Assembly: GCF_958979055.1 (NCBI RefSeq)
Contig: NC_084899.1
Location: 4,277,001-4,341,000 of the forward strand
DNA length: 64,000 nt
Source of the DNA: Alnus glutinosa
Taxonomy: Eukaryota > Streptophyta > Magnoliopsida > Fagales > Betulaceae
Direction: 5' to 3'
Each line of letters begins with the position of its first letter. Positions within the stretch are counted from its first letter, which is position 1. A program made the translations under genes and the position numbers. Shown here one piece after another: positions 1 through 10,550 of the stretch. Under the pieces are notes generated by a model. That model had not been told where the DNA came from, did not search any database, and saw only the letters and a program-made list of their open reading frames with translations.

Positions 1-811
1 TGAGTGTATGCTAAGCATATGCAATGAGTGTGTTGTCCATGTGTTTGATATGAAATTTAGAAGGAGAAAAAGAAGAAAGATTTGCGCACCATCCAGTCAT
101 GAACTTTTTTGAAGCCCAGCTCCTAACAACTTTGTAAAAGGTCTACAAAGTGAATAAATTATACAAAAATTGTCAGACGAATGCTAATGCTATATAGGAA
201 CAAAAAAATGCAGCCATTCAAAGCAGTAAGACAAAAAAAGATGTTGGAGAAACTACTACAGTTAGGATAAGTCAATTTGTGGAACCCATTTGTGAATACA
301 AAATGAACCTTACTGTCCTCAGACAGATGTTCTAATGCCAAGCAAATCACATAAAGTTGTTCAATGTCCATTGAATTTCCACACACACCCAAATTCAACC
401 ATTTCAGTTGCTAAAAAAACTCGTTCTACCCAGAGATACAGCCTGATTCAGCACAAACCTCAGAAATGATTATTATTAGAACAATGGCCATCCGATTCAA
501 TCAAAACTAGCTGACAATTTAAGCAACTAAGTCTAAGTTGAACTCATTTTATTCATGAGCCATTTAAAGCATTAAGACTACTACTGAAATCGGCAATAAA
601 AGAAGCTCTAATCCAAAATAATCGGAAATACAGGTCGACGGAGACCGAAAGTAAATTAGAGAACCTCCACGCAAACTGAAAAGCAATACAAATAAAGCAC
701 AATCCGAACAGGAACTCCAAATTTTCCGTGACTTTCTAGGGAAGCAAACACAGCACAATCACAATCAAAGATTAAAAAACCCTGGAGCAGCGGAAGAAAA
801 CGAGAGATCAC

Positions 812-955
812 CTCTCGGCCGGCGTGGTGAGAAGACGATGAAGACGAGGAGGGCTTGGAGGACGCTTCGTCGCCCGCCGAGTCGGCCACCGGGATGAGAA
901 GCTCGCGATCTCTCTCTCTGCTGGCCATCACGATCGCCGATTTTTCGTCGCCCAT
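812..955 (-). CDS. LCV1: LIKE COV 1 protein, first coding exon only (gene continues off the left edge)
   Basis: This 48-codon exon starts at the second of two adjacent ATGs and reads MGDEKSAIVMASRERDREL, then LIPVADS and a serine run ending HHAGRE. It is almost the same as the N-terminus of Arabidopsis LCV1 as I remember it. LIKE COV proteins (DUF502) are multi-pass membrane proteins of the Golgi/TGN; the founder COV1 affects vascular patterning. The exon ends at a GT donor (GAG|GTGATC) at a codon boundary. The next LCV1 exon, with its FMTGC-type membrane segment, is not visible between 1 and 811, so intron 1 runs past the window edge. The start fits the family length; the upstream in-frame ATG at 991 would add 12 residues not seen in relatives. 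The serine run is normal for the family. Confidence 0.85.
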
Positions 956-1934
956 CATAACACGGAAAGCGACGCCGTGTCGATAATTCAAAACGCTCCA
1001 CGCCCACCGTAACCGTTCCAGTCAACGAGCGGAGAAGAGAGAAAAAGAGGTTCCAGATGAGCAACAAGTCTCAGAAATCTCCTCCTAATCTTGTTGCTTT
1101 TCTTTTTGTTTTATTTTCTTTGTTTCAAAAGCTTGAAATTATGTGGGGTTGGGTCGTGGGATTAATAAATAAATAAAGAATCAAATAATAAAGAATACAA
1201 AAATAATGTTGATTTGGGTAAGCATGTGAGGACTTCGAGAAAATTCGTCTCGTGGCACCAATTTAAGCGGCGGATTAAGCAACTAATCACAATGGTTATT
1301 TGTAGTGTGCTGTCAGGAGTGCTTGATGATCTGTCGCCAGATTTACAAATGGTAATATGGTATTTTTGTATTGGGGCATGATTCCTGCACAACCGTTGTG
1401 CAGGATTCAAGAAACATGGATAGATTTCACATGGTGAGTTTCATCGTATGAGTTTAACGTGGGACTTACTTCATGTCTCTTATCTCTTGCATAATAGTTG
1501 ACTTTTTTGTTTTGTATAGGTTTTAAGATTTTTTTACTTTTTGGTAAGTTTTAAGATATTTCTACTTATTACTAAAATTATTGCTTGTTGTTACAGTCTA
1601 CAGCTGTCCACCAAAAATGTTACTACTTTTACCACCACAATGACTCCCATATTTTGTATGATAGTATATGGAGCCATGTGCTTTTATTGGCATTCCCTTT
1701 ATTTATGTCACCCATATTATATCCAAAGTTATTACCATGGTTTCTCTCTTTTATTTCATGGATTTTGGCTCACATTCTGTAAATTTTTCAATGGAGATCT
1801 GTTGTTAAGAAATGGATTGCCAAGATTGCAAAATTACAGTAAAAGTCAACTTATTTTTTCATTAGAAGCAATCATGTCCATATTTGATTGTGTATGTATT
1901 AGCTTGGTCATATTAATTTTATTTTTATTTTTTA
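956..1934. other. Upstream flank of the LIKE COV gene; no other gene seen
   Basis: The first ~130 bases are GC-richer and probably hold the 5' UTR and promoter of the LIKE COV gene on the minus strand. The rest is AT-rich. The open frames here are short, low-complexity and match no family I recognise. Confidence 0.5.
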
Positions 1935-2691
1935 TTTTGAAAATTTTATTTTTTGGTACCTGAGTTTCAATTTGTATCATAAATGACACCTATATTTTGG
2001 AAAAAGACCAAATTAGTACCTCAGTCAAATTTTTCATCCAAAAACTAACGGTCCGCCACATCACTGCCACTTAGCACCACTAGGAACACGACACTTGTCT
2101 CTTGCAACATGTCAACACCCATATAATTGCCAAATCACCCACATCTTTAAAAATAAATAATAAATGATTGAAAAAAAAAAAAAAAAAAAGAAGAAGAAGA
2201 AGAAGAAGAAGAAGAAGAGGGATGGCTCTTGGCCAACTCAGAGGCAGAAAGAAAAAAATAAAATAAAATAAAATAAAAATTATGGGTTTTGGCCACCCCC
2301 AGGCTGCCCAGCCTAGGGGTAGCTGAACCATCCATGTGGCCCTTGGGGCTTGAATTTCTTAAACCCTCTAAAATTGAGGTGCCCAAGCACCCCCATAGTG
2401 GCCAAACGAGGTGGCTCATTCACCTTCTTCTTTCTTTTTTTTTTAAAAAAAAAATTTATTATTTTTAATTAATTTTTAAAGATGTGGGTGATTTGACAAT
2501 TATATGAGTGCTGACGTGTCGTAAGGGATAAGTGTCGTGTTCTTAGTGATGCTAAGTAACAGTGACGTAGCGATCTGTTAGTTTTTGGACGTAAAACTTG
2601 ACTGAGGTACTAATTTAGTCTTTTCTCAAAACGGAGATACCATCTGTGATACGAATTAAAATTCAGATACCAAAAAATAAAGTTTTCAAAA
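1935..2691. mobile_element. Foldback MITE-like element with ~200-bp inverted arms
   Basis: The left arm (from about 1935) and right arm (ending about 2691) are imperfect inverted copies. TTTTTTGGTACCTGAG near 1950 pairs with the complement of the sequence near 2665, and AAATTAGTACCTCAGTCAA near 2013 pairs with that near 2605. Between the arms is a GC-rich core (about 2285-2420) with repeated GGTGGC/GGCCACC motifs, bounded by T/A homopolymer tracts. It has no coding capacity. This is a non-autonomous DNA transposon of unresolved superfamily, because I could not fix the target-site duplication. Confidence 0.75.
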
Positions 2692-2803
2692 CTCATATAC
2701 TAAAAACGTATTTAACCAAAAAAAAAAAAAAAAATCCTATATCTTTAATAATGCTATTCAAGAGGCCAATGTCCTTTTATTGCTGGTAATTGCTCAATTA
2801 GCT

Positions 2804-2846
<43 letters not shown>

Positions 2847-4713
2847 TCCTATATTAGCTAAATGAGTACTCACTTGTAACACCTGTGAGTGTTTAGGGCT
2901 ATTTCTGTAATTTGCAAGAATAAACCATGGAAACTCAATGGATGAAATTGTATTAAACTGTAATGGATTACAAAAGATAGGATCAAATTCGAGATGATCA
3001 ATCTCTTTATACAAGTTAAATTGAATTAGAGAAGTGCTATACATTTTAATTTTTCTTTTTCATAATTTGGTTCTAAATTATGTGTCACAATCTTATGTGA
3101 TCTATAACTTAAAAAAAATGAGAGAATGACACATCATATAATAACCACTTTTAAAGATAAAAATTTAAAAAATAAAGCATTTTCCGTTGGACTAAGCTAA
3201 GCATCACACCAAAAGGTTCTGAATGAATCTACTTGAGAATTAAAGCTATTTATACCCACAGAAAAGGCCCAACTATCTAACTAACTACCCAAATCTGTTA
3301 GGCCACTCTTTCAAAGCCCAATCAGTTATAACCAAGCCACTAAGCACTTACCCGCCCAGTTATACCCTTACAATTAGACATGTGACATAGGATTATCCAC
3401 TAAGCCACTAAGCATTATCCACTCTCAATACTTCTTTTAAAAAAAGAAAACGGATCATCTCCGGTTGAAATAGGAGTCAATCCTTTATAAGGGAAGGATA
3501 AAATTGTATTTTCACAATTTATTTGACAATTTTGCCATTCACTTATAACGGACCAACTCTTCTTGAGTTGAAATCAACTGATGATGATCAAAATCCCTTC
3601 CAAAAAAAAAAAAAAAAAAGAAGGATTGTGCTGCCAAAGTAGAGATGACTGCTCTATATTTGTTTAGAGTGATCATTGGTCCCAAATCTCCCATTTTTTT
3701 CCAACCCACCCCACTAAACCAACATTTGGTTAGAAATCCCTCACCGAAAGTCAAACCTAAGGCCTCGATTGAGTGTGTAATTTTTTTGTATTATATTTTA
3801 CTATTATTTACTATATTAAAAATTGTGAAAACTAAAAAATTTTATTTTTTAAAATTTTGTGTTGATGGTTTAGAGAACTTGAAACAAATTTAATAAAAAG
3901 TTGACTAAAATTGGTCTAAAATGAGTCCCTTAGTAGCCTCGTCAATTTTGGTGAAAAAAATTTGATGAGTGAACAGTACTCACCAACAACAATAAGCACT
4001 GTTCATTCACCAAAATAATAAAAAACTATTTAAAATTTTCTCTCTTTGTCTCTCTCTTTTTTTTTCTTTTTTTTTTTCTTTTTATTTATTTATCTCTCAT
4101 GCATTATACACAACCTCCATTTTGAAAAATATTATTTAAATGAAATAGTGGTAGTGGATAGCTGAAATGGTGAGGCTGCTGGGGTGCTTTAAAAAAGTGG
4201 ATGGCTAAAAGAAAAAAATAATAATAATAATATTTTTTTACTATTTTGACTAGTAAAATTTGGTTAAGCTAATAAAAACATTCGTAGCAGCCTCACCAAA
4301 ATAGCTTTATAGTGCGGCAATTTGGTGAAAACACACAAAAATATACCCGAGCAGCCTCACTATTATAACAAAAAAGTTTTTGTGAGTGAACAATGCCTAC
4401 TAACACTCATCAAATCAATTAAATACTATTAAAAAAATTTCTCTCTCTTCTCTTTTTTTTTTTTTTTTTTTTGTTTTAAATTTCTCTATCATGCATGACA
4501 CACAACATCCATTTTGAAAAAGATTATTTAAATGAAATAGTGATAGTGGATAGCTAAAATGGTAAGGGCTGTTGGGGGTGCTTTCAAAAAGTGAAAAGTG
4601 AAAATAAAGAAAATTGATTTTTTACTATTTTTGGCTATTCTAAAATTTGATAAGACTACTACGAATGCTCTGAATGGTCTCACATGTTAATATACTAATT
4701 AAAAAATGAAAAA
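2692..4713. other. AT-rich intergenic DNA with homopolymers and a degraded tandem repeat
   Basis: Contains a run of 39 A at 2805-2843, an A18 run near 3600, and two roughly 350-400-bp diverged direct copies (about 3925-4280 and 4340-4665) sharing CATTTTGAAAAA then TATTTAAATGAAATAGTG. A third, weaker relative lies at about 8240-8450. No gene is seen. Confidence 0.6.
3925..4665. repeat. Two tandem, diverged copies of a ~350-400-bp repeat
   Basis: Both units contain the order CT-rich tract, TCATGCAT, ACACAAC.TCCATTTTGAAAAA, ATTATTTAAATGAAATAGTG.TAGTGGATAGCT, then GG.GGTGCTTT. Their similarity and head-to-tail order suggest an old tandem duplication of a non-autonomous element. Confidence 0.65.
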
Positions 4714-5303
4714 AATTGCACTATTGGTCCTTATAGTTGGCATAAATTACAAAATTACAAATTACTCATTGTTGTATTAAAATTAACTCAGAGATCCCTG
4801 TGGTTGACCTAATTTACAAATTATTCCATGAAGTTAAATTTTGTTAGGTGCCACGTCAACACTAATAAGATTGTGACACATGTCACTCTTAGTAAAAATA
4901 TAAATAAATATAACTTAAAAATTATATTTTTTTTTAAAAAATAAATTTTGAGAAATGCAAAGCAGTGGCCGAGGCCAATGGGGGTGGCCACGTGCCACCC
5001 CAGGCCACCTTTGGGGGTGACGCACGGCCATTCCTTTCATTTTCCAATTTCTTTTTTTAAAAAAAAAATTAAGGTTTTTAATTTTTAATATATTAATATA
5101 TTTTTTTATTAATAGTGACACATGTCACGTTTTTATTGGACTGGCTTGGCAACCAAACGGTTTCTGTTAACTTTGTGGACGGAAAACAGCTTCAGGGAGT
5201 GATTCTTAATTTTAGTTTATCACAAGGGTCCTACAATAATGCTTTGTACCACATGAAATAATTTGTAATTTAGGTCAACTTCAAAGACCAATAATACAAT
5301 TGC
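4714..5303. mobile_element. Foldback MITE-like element with inverted arms and GC-rich core
   Basis: The left end (TGCACTATTGGTCC) is the imperfect reverse complement of the right end (GACCAATAATACAATTGCCA). The arms continue inward through GTTGACCTAATTTACAAATT on one side and its complement on the other, and through matching ACACATGTCAC segments. The core (about 4965-5035) is GC-rich with GGGGTGGCCAC and GGCCACC motifs. A single arm of the same family recurs at 61618-61800. No ORF is present. Confidence 0.75.
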
Positions 5304-5370
5304 CACTTGAAAAATTGTGTAGTTATCTACTGTGTAGGAAATCTTACAAAAGATTGGGTTTACTGCTTAC

Positions 5371-5510
5371 GGCCCAGGCCCCTCAAAAGCACACCGTTTC
5401 GTAGCGCATGTTAGTGTGTCAGCCCAAAGGCTCGCTCGTATTATAGCAGAACCGAAACAAAACCCTAGCAACAACGCAAACCCTAGACCTTTCTGGGCGC
5501 CCCTCTATAA
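5371..5510 (+). promoter_or_regulatory. snoRNA/ribosomal-type promoter: site II motifs, two telo-boxes, TATA box
   Basis: Two site II elements (GGCCCA at 5371-5376 and AGCCCA at 5421-5426, both TGGGCY on the other strand) are followed by two perfect telo-boxes AAACCCTA (5460-5467 and 5478-5485) and a TATAA at 5506-5510. This combination is the known signature of plant ribosomal-protein and polycistronic snoRNA promoters. It sits about 165 bases upstream of the first of six C/D snoRNAs and no coding ORF follows, so I read it as the promoter of a snoRNA cluster transcribed rightward. Confidence 0.8.
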
Positions 5511-5675
5511 GTAGCAGCGAGAACAGCTCAATCCTAAGTTACAGCTTTTGCGTCTCTATTGAGTTTCTAATGTGTTAGCTTCTTCTGTTTCACTTTTTTC
5601 AGATCCTAGATTTGAATTGTTTCTCTGTTTTTTCCTAATCCTTTTTGTTCTTTAATTTCTGTGTGTTGAGAGCTA

Positions 5676-5779
5676 AGGGGACCGTGACGATTCTTTGTGA
5701 TAAGGTCTCGTTCGTCGTAATTGGCTCATTGGGCCTTGCCGACCATCCTGATATATCACCACCCATACTCTGAGCCCCT
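5676..5779 (+). ncRNA. Box C/D snoRNA, U33-like (guides 18S rRNA), copy a
   Basis: C box GTGACGA (5684-5690, one change from consensus) and D box CTGA (5770-5773) are closed by an AGGGG/CCCCT terminal stem. The guide before the D box, CACCACCCATA, is complementary to the 18S segment UAUGGGUGGUG. The base five nucleotides upstream of the D box pairs with the U before GGG, which corresponds to yeast U1269 (snR55; human U33). A second stretch, GGTCTCGTTCGT (5704-5715), is complementary to 18S ACGAACGAGACC. A diverged second copy lies at 7067-7165. It would direct 2'-O-methylation in the nucleolus. Confidence 0.85.
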
Positions 5780-5879
5780 AAATAGCAATAAGATTCATTT
5801 TTTTGGTAGATTTTTGGTACCTGAAAGCTTTGGATCTGTTTGGTTTTTGTGGGTATGATTTTGATTTGCATATTGGGTC

Positions 5880-5963
5880 GGCCGATGATTGAATACATAT
5901 TTTTAAGACAAGCATATGTCTGAATCTATATATGTTGATCAATCTAATCTTCTCTCTGAGGCC
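5880..5963 (+). ncRNA. U27: Box C/D snoRNA U27, copy a (18S A27/A28 guide)
   Basis: A GGCC/GGCC terminal stem encloses a GATGA-core C box (5884-5888) and D box CTGA (5956-5959). The internal D' box CTGA (5920-5923) is preceded by GACAAGCATATG (5907-5918). That matches CATATGCTTGTC near the 5' end of 18S rRNA perfectly and places the methylation on the A known as yeast A28 (snR74) and human A27 (U27). The guide before the D box (CTAATCTTCTCT) has no target I recognise. It is duplicated at 6613-6698. Confidence 0.93.
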
Positions 5964-6145
5964 TTTGTTTGTTTAAGTTTTCTATTTTTAAGTAACTTTA
6001 CAGGCTGATTGTTTGCTGAGAAAATTGAGGAAAAGGGAATTAATGCAGATATGTAAAAGCTTTGCTGATTTCTTGGTTGGTTTAACTTTTTTTTTTGTTC
6101 TTTATATGCAATCAAGTCAATCTAATTGTTGTAAGATTCAACTGC

Positions 6146-6228
6146 TGCCGATGATGAAACAAACGGTGTTTGCGCAATGTATGACAGTTCGTGATTACAT
6201 TCAACACTACTGCCTTCCTTCTGAGGCC
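6146..6228 (+). ncRNA. Box C/D snoRNA guiding 18S at the yeast A436 equivalent
   Basis: A perfect C box ATGATGA (6151-6157) and D box CTGA (6221-6224) are flanked by a GCC/GGC stem. The guide CTGCCTTCCTT (6210-6220) is fully complementary to 18S AAGGAAGGCAG. The +5 rule selects the A after AAGG, equivalent to yeast A436 (snR87). A GTGATTA C'-like box is near 6191. I do not know the plant name of this snoRNA. Confidence 0.87.
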
Positions 6229-6300
6229 TTCAATTTGTTTATGTTGTGATTAAATATTTTATTTTTTCAAACTCAAGTCAATTAACATATTTTTAGTCAT

Positions 6301-6393
6301 ATGGGTCGTGTGATGATCAGTAATGCATAGTTCAGATGATATACTCTGTGATTATCATATTTGCAAGTCTTTCGCTCCTATCTGATGACCCAT
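6301..6393 (+). ncRNA. U80: Box C/D snoRNA U80 (snR60 family; 25S A817 and G908 guide)
   Basis: A perfect 7-bp terminal stem ATGGGTC/GACCCAT encloses C box GTGATGA (6310-6316) and D box CTGA (6382-6385). The D guide GTCTTTCGCTCCTAT pairs with 25S AUAGGGGCGAAAGAC with a single G-U pair and selects the G equivalent to yeast G908. The D' guide GCATAGTTCA, followed by ATGA, pairs with 25S UGAACUAUGC and selects the A equivalent to yeast A817. This double specificity is that of yeast snR60 and human U80. Confidence 0.93.
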
Positions 6394-6612
6394 GATTCAT
6401 TCTTTATGGTCTTTCTCCAGTCCAAACTTTTTATTTGCAAGTCTCCAACCAAAATTTGATTAACTTTTTTATCTAATGTCTTTGAAACCGTTGCTGTGTG
6501 CTTTGGAAAGTAATTGTGTTCATGTTATACCCGTTATCATATATAATGTATGAAGAAACCATTATTTGAATTGCTTGCCCTTTTTTTAGTTTTATTTTTG
6601 ATATGCTGTGGA

Positions 6613-6698
6613 TTGGCCAATGATTATAAACTACTTAATAGACAAGCATATGTCTGAATAATTTGATGTCGACAAACTAATCTTCTCTATGAGGCCAA
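6613..6698 (+). ncRNA. U27: Box C/D snoRNA U27, copy b
   Basis: The terminal stem TTGGCC/GGCCAA, an AATGA-core C box near 6619, D' CTGA (6654-6657) and a D-position ATGA (6689-6692) flank the same guide GACAAGCATATG (6641-6652) as copy a. The C and D boxes are both off consensus, so this copy may be processed less well. The second guide CTAATCTTCTCT is conserved between the two copies although its target is unknown. Confidence 0.85.
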
Positions 6699-7066
6699 AT
6701 CCTTCCTTCATCCCTCTTCTCTTAGACAACTCTTTTTTTTTTTCCAAATAATTATTTTTATAGATTATGATATGGTTGATTCATATATTATATGTACATG
6801 CTTATTTGGGTGCTGTTTTACCTTTTTGCTTGTTTTACGTAGTGTTGAGAAAACTTAGTGAAGATGATTGTGTATATGTTTTCATTGAGTTTGGCTCACA
6901 TTAGTGAAATTACTAAAGATTTTCTTCCTAAAAAACGGTGAAGATTGCTTTGGAAAGAAAAACTCAAATCTCTCGTATCTTGTAATTTTGTTGACCTTTA
7001 ATATTTGCTCAGAAAATCAAATTCAAATTGCTATCATGAATTTCTAAGATAGTAGATGAAATTGAA

Positions 7067-7165
7067 GGGACTGTGATGAGTTGTGTGAAAGGTCTCGTTC
7101 GTCGTAATGGCATTTTTTTGCCTTGCCGACCATCCTGTTATATCACCACCCATATTCTGAGTCCT
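7067..7165 (+). ncRNA. Box C/D snoRNA, U33-like, copy b
   Basis: A perfect C box GTGATGA (7073-7079) and D box CTGA (7157-7160) are closed by GGGAC/GTCCT with one G-U pair. The D guide CACCACCCATA and the second 18S-complementary stretch GGTCTCGTTCGT (7091-7102) are both identical to copy a, whereas the loop between them has diverged. This is the last snoRNA I can find in the cluster. Confidence 0.87.
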
Positions 7166-8872
7166 ATTTCATTGGTAAACAAACAACAAATTTTCATCCT
7201 TTATGTCTATTTGTTTCTTTTGAATTTCTTAAACTAATTGGAGATTGTGGCTCGAAACTATGTTTTTAAGGACATGACTTGGTTTTTGCTTCAGTATTTT
7301 TTCTTATTATCAACCTCAATTTTGTGCCAAGTTGTTGCAGTTTTATACGTTCGTAGGCATTTCTTACTCTGGTTATCTTGGGCATATGTTTGGAATCTCT
7401 TTGAGAGATGAAATCTAGGGCCCTTCTGCAGTGCCCCTTCCTTTCACCACCTTGTGGGTACTGGGTAGTCGATGAAGCAGTGTCAATGTAGTTATAATCT
7501 TGTGTGGGATGGAATAAGCTTGAGGGCATTTTGCAACTAAATGTACAATTCACGTGTGAATTGTGAAGGATCTTCCTCTAGGTGTTTTCCGTGTGTTTAG
7601 TATTGATTTTGATCTACTTCTAGCTGTAGTTCACCTTCATCTATAGTCATTCAAATTGCTGTAATTGGTTCACTAGTTTTATTAGAATGCCAATGTGAAT
7701 GATCTTCTGTTATCCTTAGAAATTTAAAACATGCGTACTTGTGGATGGATGCGAACGTGCTTAGTCTTCTAACGAATTTGGAGAAAATCTTCTATGTAGT
7801 GACAAGGATTTTTTTTGAAAATTTGCAATTTTAAAGGCATGTGATTTTAAATGTGATAAATTGTGGCCTTGCTAATGTTTTTGTTTTTAAAAATTATGTT
7901 TTCAAATTGCTAACTTTAAAATTGTACTTAGTATAATCTCAAATTTAAACAGACCTTTAGAGCAATTTTAAGCTGTGATGTGTTCTTAAAATATAGTATT
8001 TTCACATAAAAATGTATGCCAGAAATATACTTTCTATTGAAAAATGTGAAAATTTTTGCAATTAGGTTGCATATGTGTTTTGAAAAGGAGGAATGATTCA
8101 ATGACATCTAAAAATATAATTTTTTTAATTACTTTGTCACATAGGTAAGGTAGTTTTCACTACTTTTTGAGTTTTTTTATTTTTTAAAAATAAATTAAGG
8201 TGTGGGATTATCTTATCACGTAGGTAAGGTGGTAAAAAATTGTATATTTAAGTGATAGTGAATCATTATTTTTTTAAAAAGTAGATGGCTAAAATAAAAT
8301 AAAATAAATTTTAATGATTTTGTCTAATAAAATTTGATGAGGTTAGGTGTGCTTTAAAAAAGTCTACGGTTAAAATAAAAGAAAATAATTTATAACAATT
8401 TTAACTAAAAAAAAGTTGATAAGACTAATAAAAATGCTTAGGGGAGATGAGGATGATGGAGGGAACGAATTTTCGACTTTATTTTTTCATTTTGCTGGAC
8501 GAGGAAAAGTTTATCTCATTAAAGCGAATAATTGATTACCTTAATTAATTAACTATAAATAATCGTAACATTGAGGAAATCAATAGATATAAATATTTCA
8601 ATTTGGGAAATGCTGGTGTTCAAATTTTGGTGTCTGTAAAGTAACGAAGGAATAGGACATTTTGCCACCATTCCACTACTCGTGTTTACAGTGGCAGCCG
8701 TCTGAAAGTTGGAGTACAACACGTCCCTGACAGAAACACTGAGCCATAACTACTCCCACTGCCTTTCTCTTCTTTCTCTGCCACGCCCACGCAAACAAAT
8801 TCCAACACTTATTCATCAAAAAAAAAAAACAAATTCCAACACTTGCAGTGGTTTGATCCGTCGAAACCCAAA
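7166..8872. other. Downstream part of snoRNA locus and intergenic DNA
   Basis: No coding region is recognised. A short near-perfect palindrome ACAATTCAC-GT-GTGAATTGT lies at about 7541-7560, and a worn copy of the 3925-4665 repeat family lies at about 8240-8450. The ~200 bases before 8873 should hold the 5' UTR and promoter of the following LEA-2-type gene. Confidence 0.5.
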
Positions 8873-10045
8873 ATGATGCACACCGCCGATTCCGACGTGA
8901 CGAGCCTAGACACATCGTCGCATGGGTCGCCGAAGCCCGCCGTGTACTACATGCAGAGTCCCTTGTGTGACTCCCACGACGATGGCGACAAGTCGTCTTC
9001 GGCGCATGCCACGCCGACCTTCAACAGCCCCTCGCACCCCTCCTACGGCTGCAACTCACGCGCCTCCTCCGCCAGCCGCTTCTCCGGCACCTTCCGATCT
9101 GGTTCCGGCCGGAAGCCCAACCGGAAGCGGAACGACACGGGCTGGCCCAATTGCGACGTGATTCAAGAGGAATGGAACTACGACGAGCCCAATGGTGATC
9201 GCAGAGGGCTTTCGAGGAGTTGCCAGCTTCTGATTGCGCTGCTTGGGTTCGTTGTAATTTTCAGCGTCTTCTGTTTGATTCTTTGGGGTGCGAGTCGGCC
9301 GTACAATGCTCGAGTCAGTATCAAGGTATTGCGAAAAATGCTTTACATATACACAATATGCATGTTGTGCTTTGGAATAAGCGAGGCGATGGTAATGGGT
9401 TTTTTGTTGTTAAATCAATAATATCTTTGATTGGTATAAATATATTGTTTATCCGGAATCAATTTTAGTGTTATTGCTTAACCTCTCATGGAGATTCTTT
9501 CTTCCAGAGCTTGACTGTGCATAATTTTTACATCGGAGAAGGATCGGACTCGACGGGAGTCCCAACCAAGATGCTGACGATGAATTCTTCAGTGAAGATG
9601 AGTGTTTACAACCCAGCTACATTTTTCGGCATTCATGTCACCTCCACGCCTGCCAATCTTATGTATTCACAGCTTCCAATAGCAACTGGTCAGGTAAGAG
9701 TTCTGGCATTCACCAAAGCTTGTTTGTGCCTAGTTTAAGCAGATACATTGCATATGTATTTTACAGTTGAAGAAATACTATCAACCAAGAAAGAGCTACC
9801 GAACAATGTCTGTGAACCTCCAAGGAAACAAGATTCCTCTATATGGGGTTGGGGCGAGCTTAGATGTCTCAGAAAAGAAAGGAGAAGTTCCAGTGATGCT
9901 AGCCATTGAAGTCCGGTCACGAGGGAATGTGGTGGGAGAATTGGTGAGGTCAAAGCATCGTCGGCATATCTCGTGCTCTTTGGTTATTGACTCTCATAAG
10001 AACAAACCCATCAAATTGAAAGAAGATTCATGCACATATGATTGA
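8873..10045 (+). CDS. LEA-2/NHL-type single-pass membrane protein (At5g42860/At1g45688-like)
   Basis: Three exons, 8873-9325, 9508-9693 and 9767-10045, join in phase 0 at GT-AG introns and give 301 residues ending CTYD. The N-terminus MMHTADSDVTSLDTSSHGSP and the PAVYYMQSP segment are the hallmark of the plant family that includes At5g42860 and At1g45688. A Ser/Arg-rich cytosolic part is followed by one membrane helix (about residues 118-139) and a LEA-2 domain (residues 150-300) with the NPATFFGIHVTSTP and KKYYQPRKS motifs. Relatives are plasma-membrane proteins of uncertain role; one is reported to interact with cellulose-synthesis components. I chose the first of two adjacent ATGs. The Pro-rich spacer seen in the Arabidopsis LEA-2 part is absent here. 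It converges with the signal peptidase gene. Confidence 0.9.
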
Positions 10046-10550
10046 GCGAGAGAAGGTTTTCTTGAAACGATGATGTAGCTGTTTTCAGGCATCCGCTGGA
10101 AGACAGTTTATTCTACAGAGACCACTGCCACCCATGAAGAGTTGTGACTTGAAAAGATTCTGGAGGTCTTTGCACAGCAATTATCTACTTGAAATCCCAA
10201 TTTGACAAATGCTTATACTCCTAATCCTCCAGATGCTTGTTCTTTTGGGTGTATGTGAGAGAGAAGTTAGGAATATATATCTAATAAAGTTAGAAACATC
10301 GATTCGATGCAAATTTACATCATCTAAGATTGAGAATTAGGGCCTTTGGGAAAAAAAAAAATAAGCCCATCATAATACAAATATCAAGCTTCCTTTTATA
10401 CAACAGGCGTTAAAAGGAAATTGGAAGGTAATGAATGTGGTAGTGCACAATGAAAGGAGATCTCAAAAGAGGGAACAAAAGGATAATCACAAAAGTCATA
10501 ATCCAATCATGGACCTTCCTTTATAATCGTGCGATCCTTGGACTGGAATT

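Noticed and set aside
1541-1963. 140-codon plus-strand frame rich in F, L, Y and C
   Set aside because: AT-rich composition artefact that runs into the foldback element; no family match.
6860-6990. Possible seventh C/D snoRNA (GATGAT near 6863)
   Set aside because: No convincing D box, terminal stem or rRNA complementarity.
7390-7560. Possible H/ACA or hairpin RNA around the 7541-7560 palindrome
   Set aside because: No ACA box at the right distance and no pseudouridylation pocket that I could draw.
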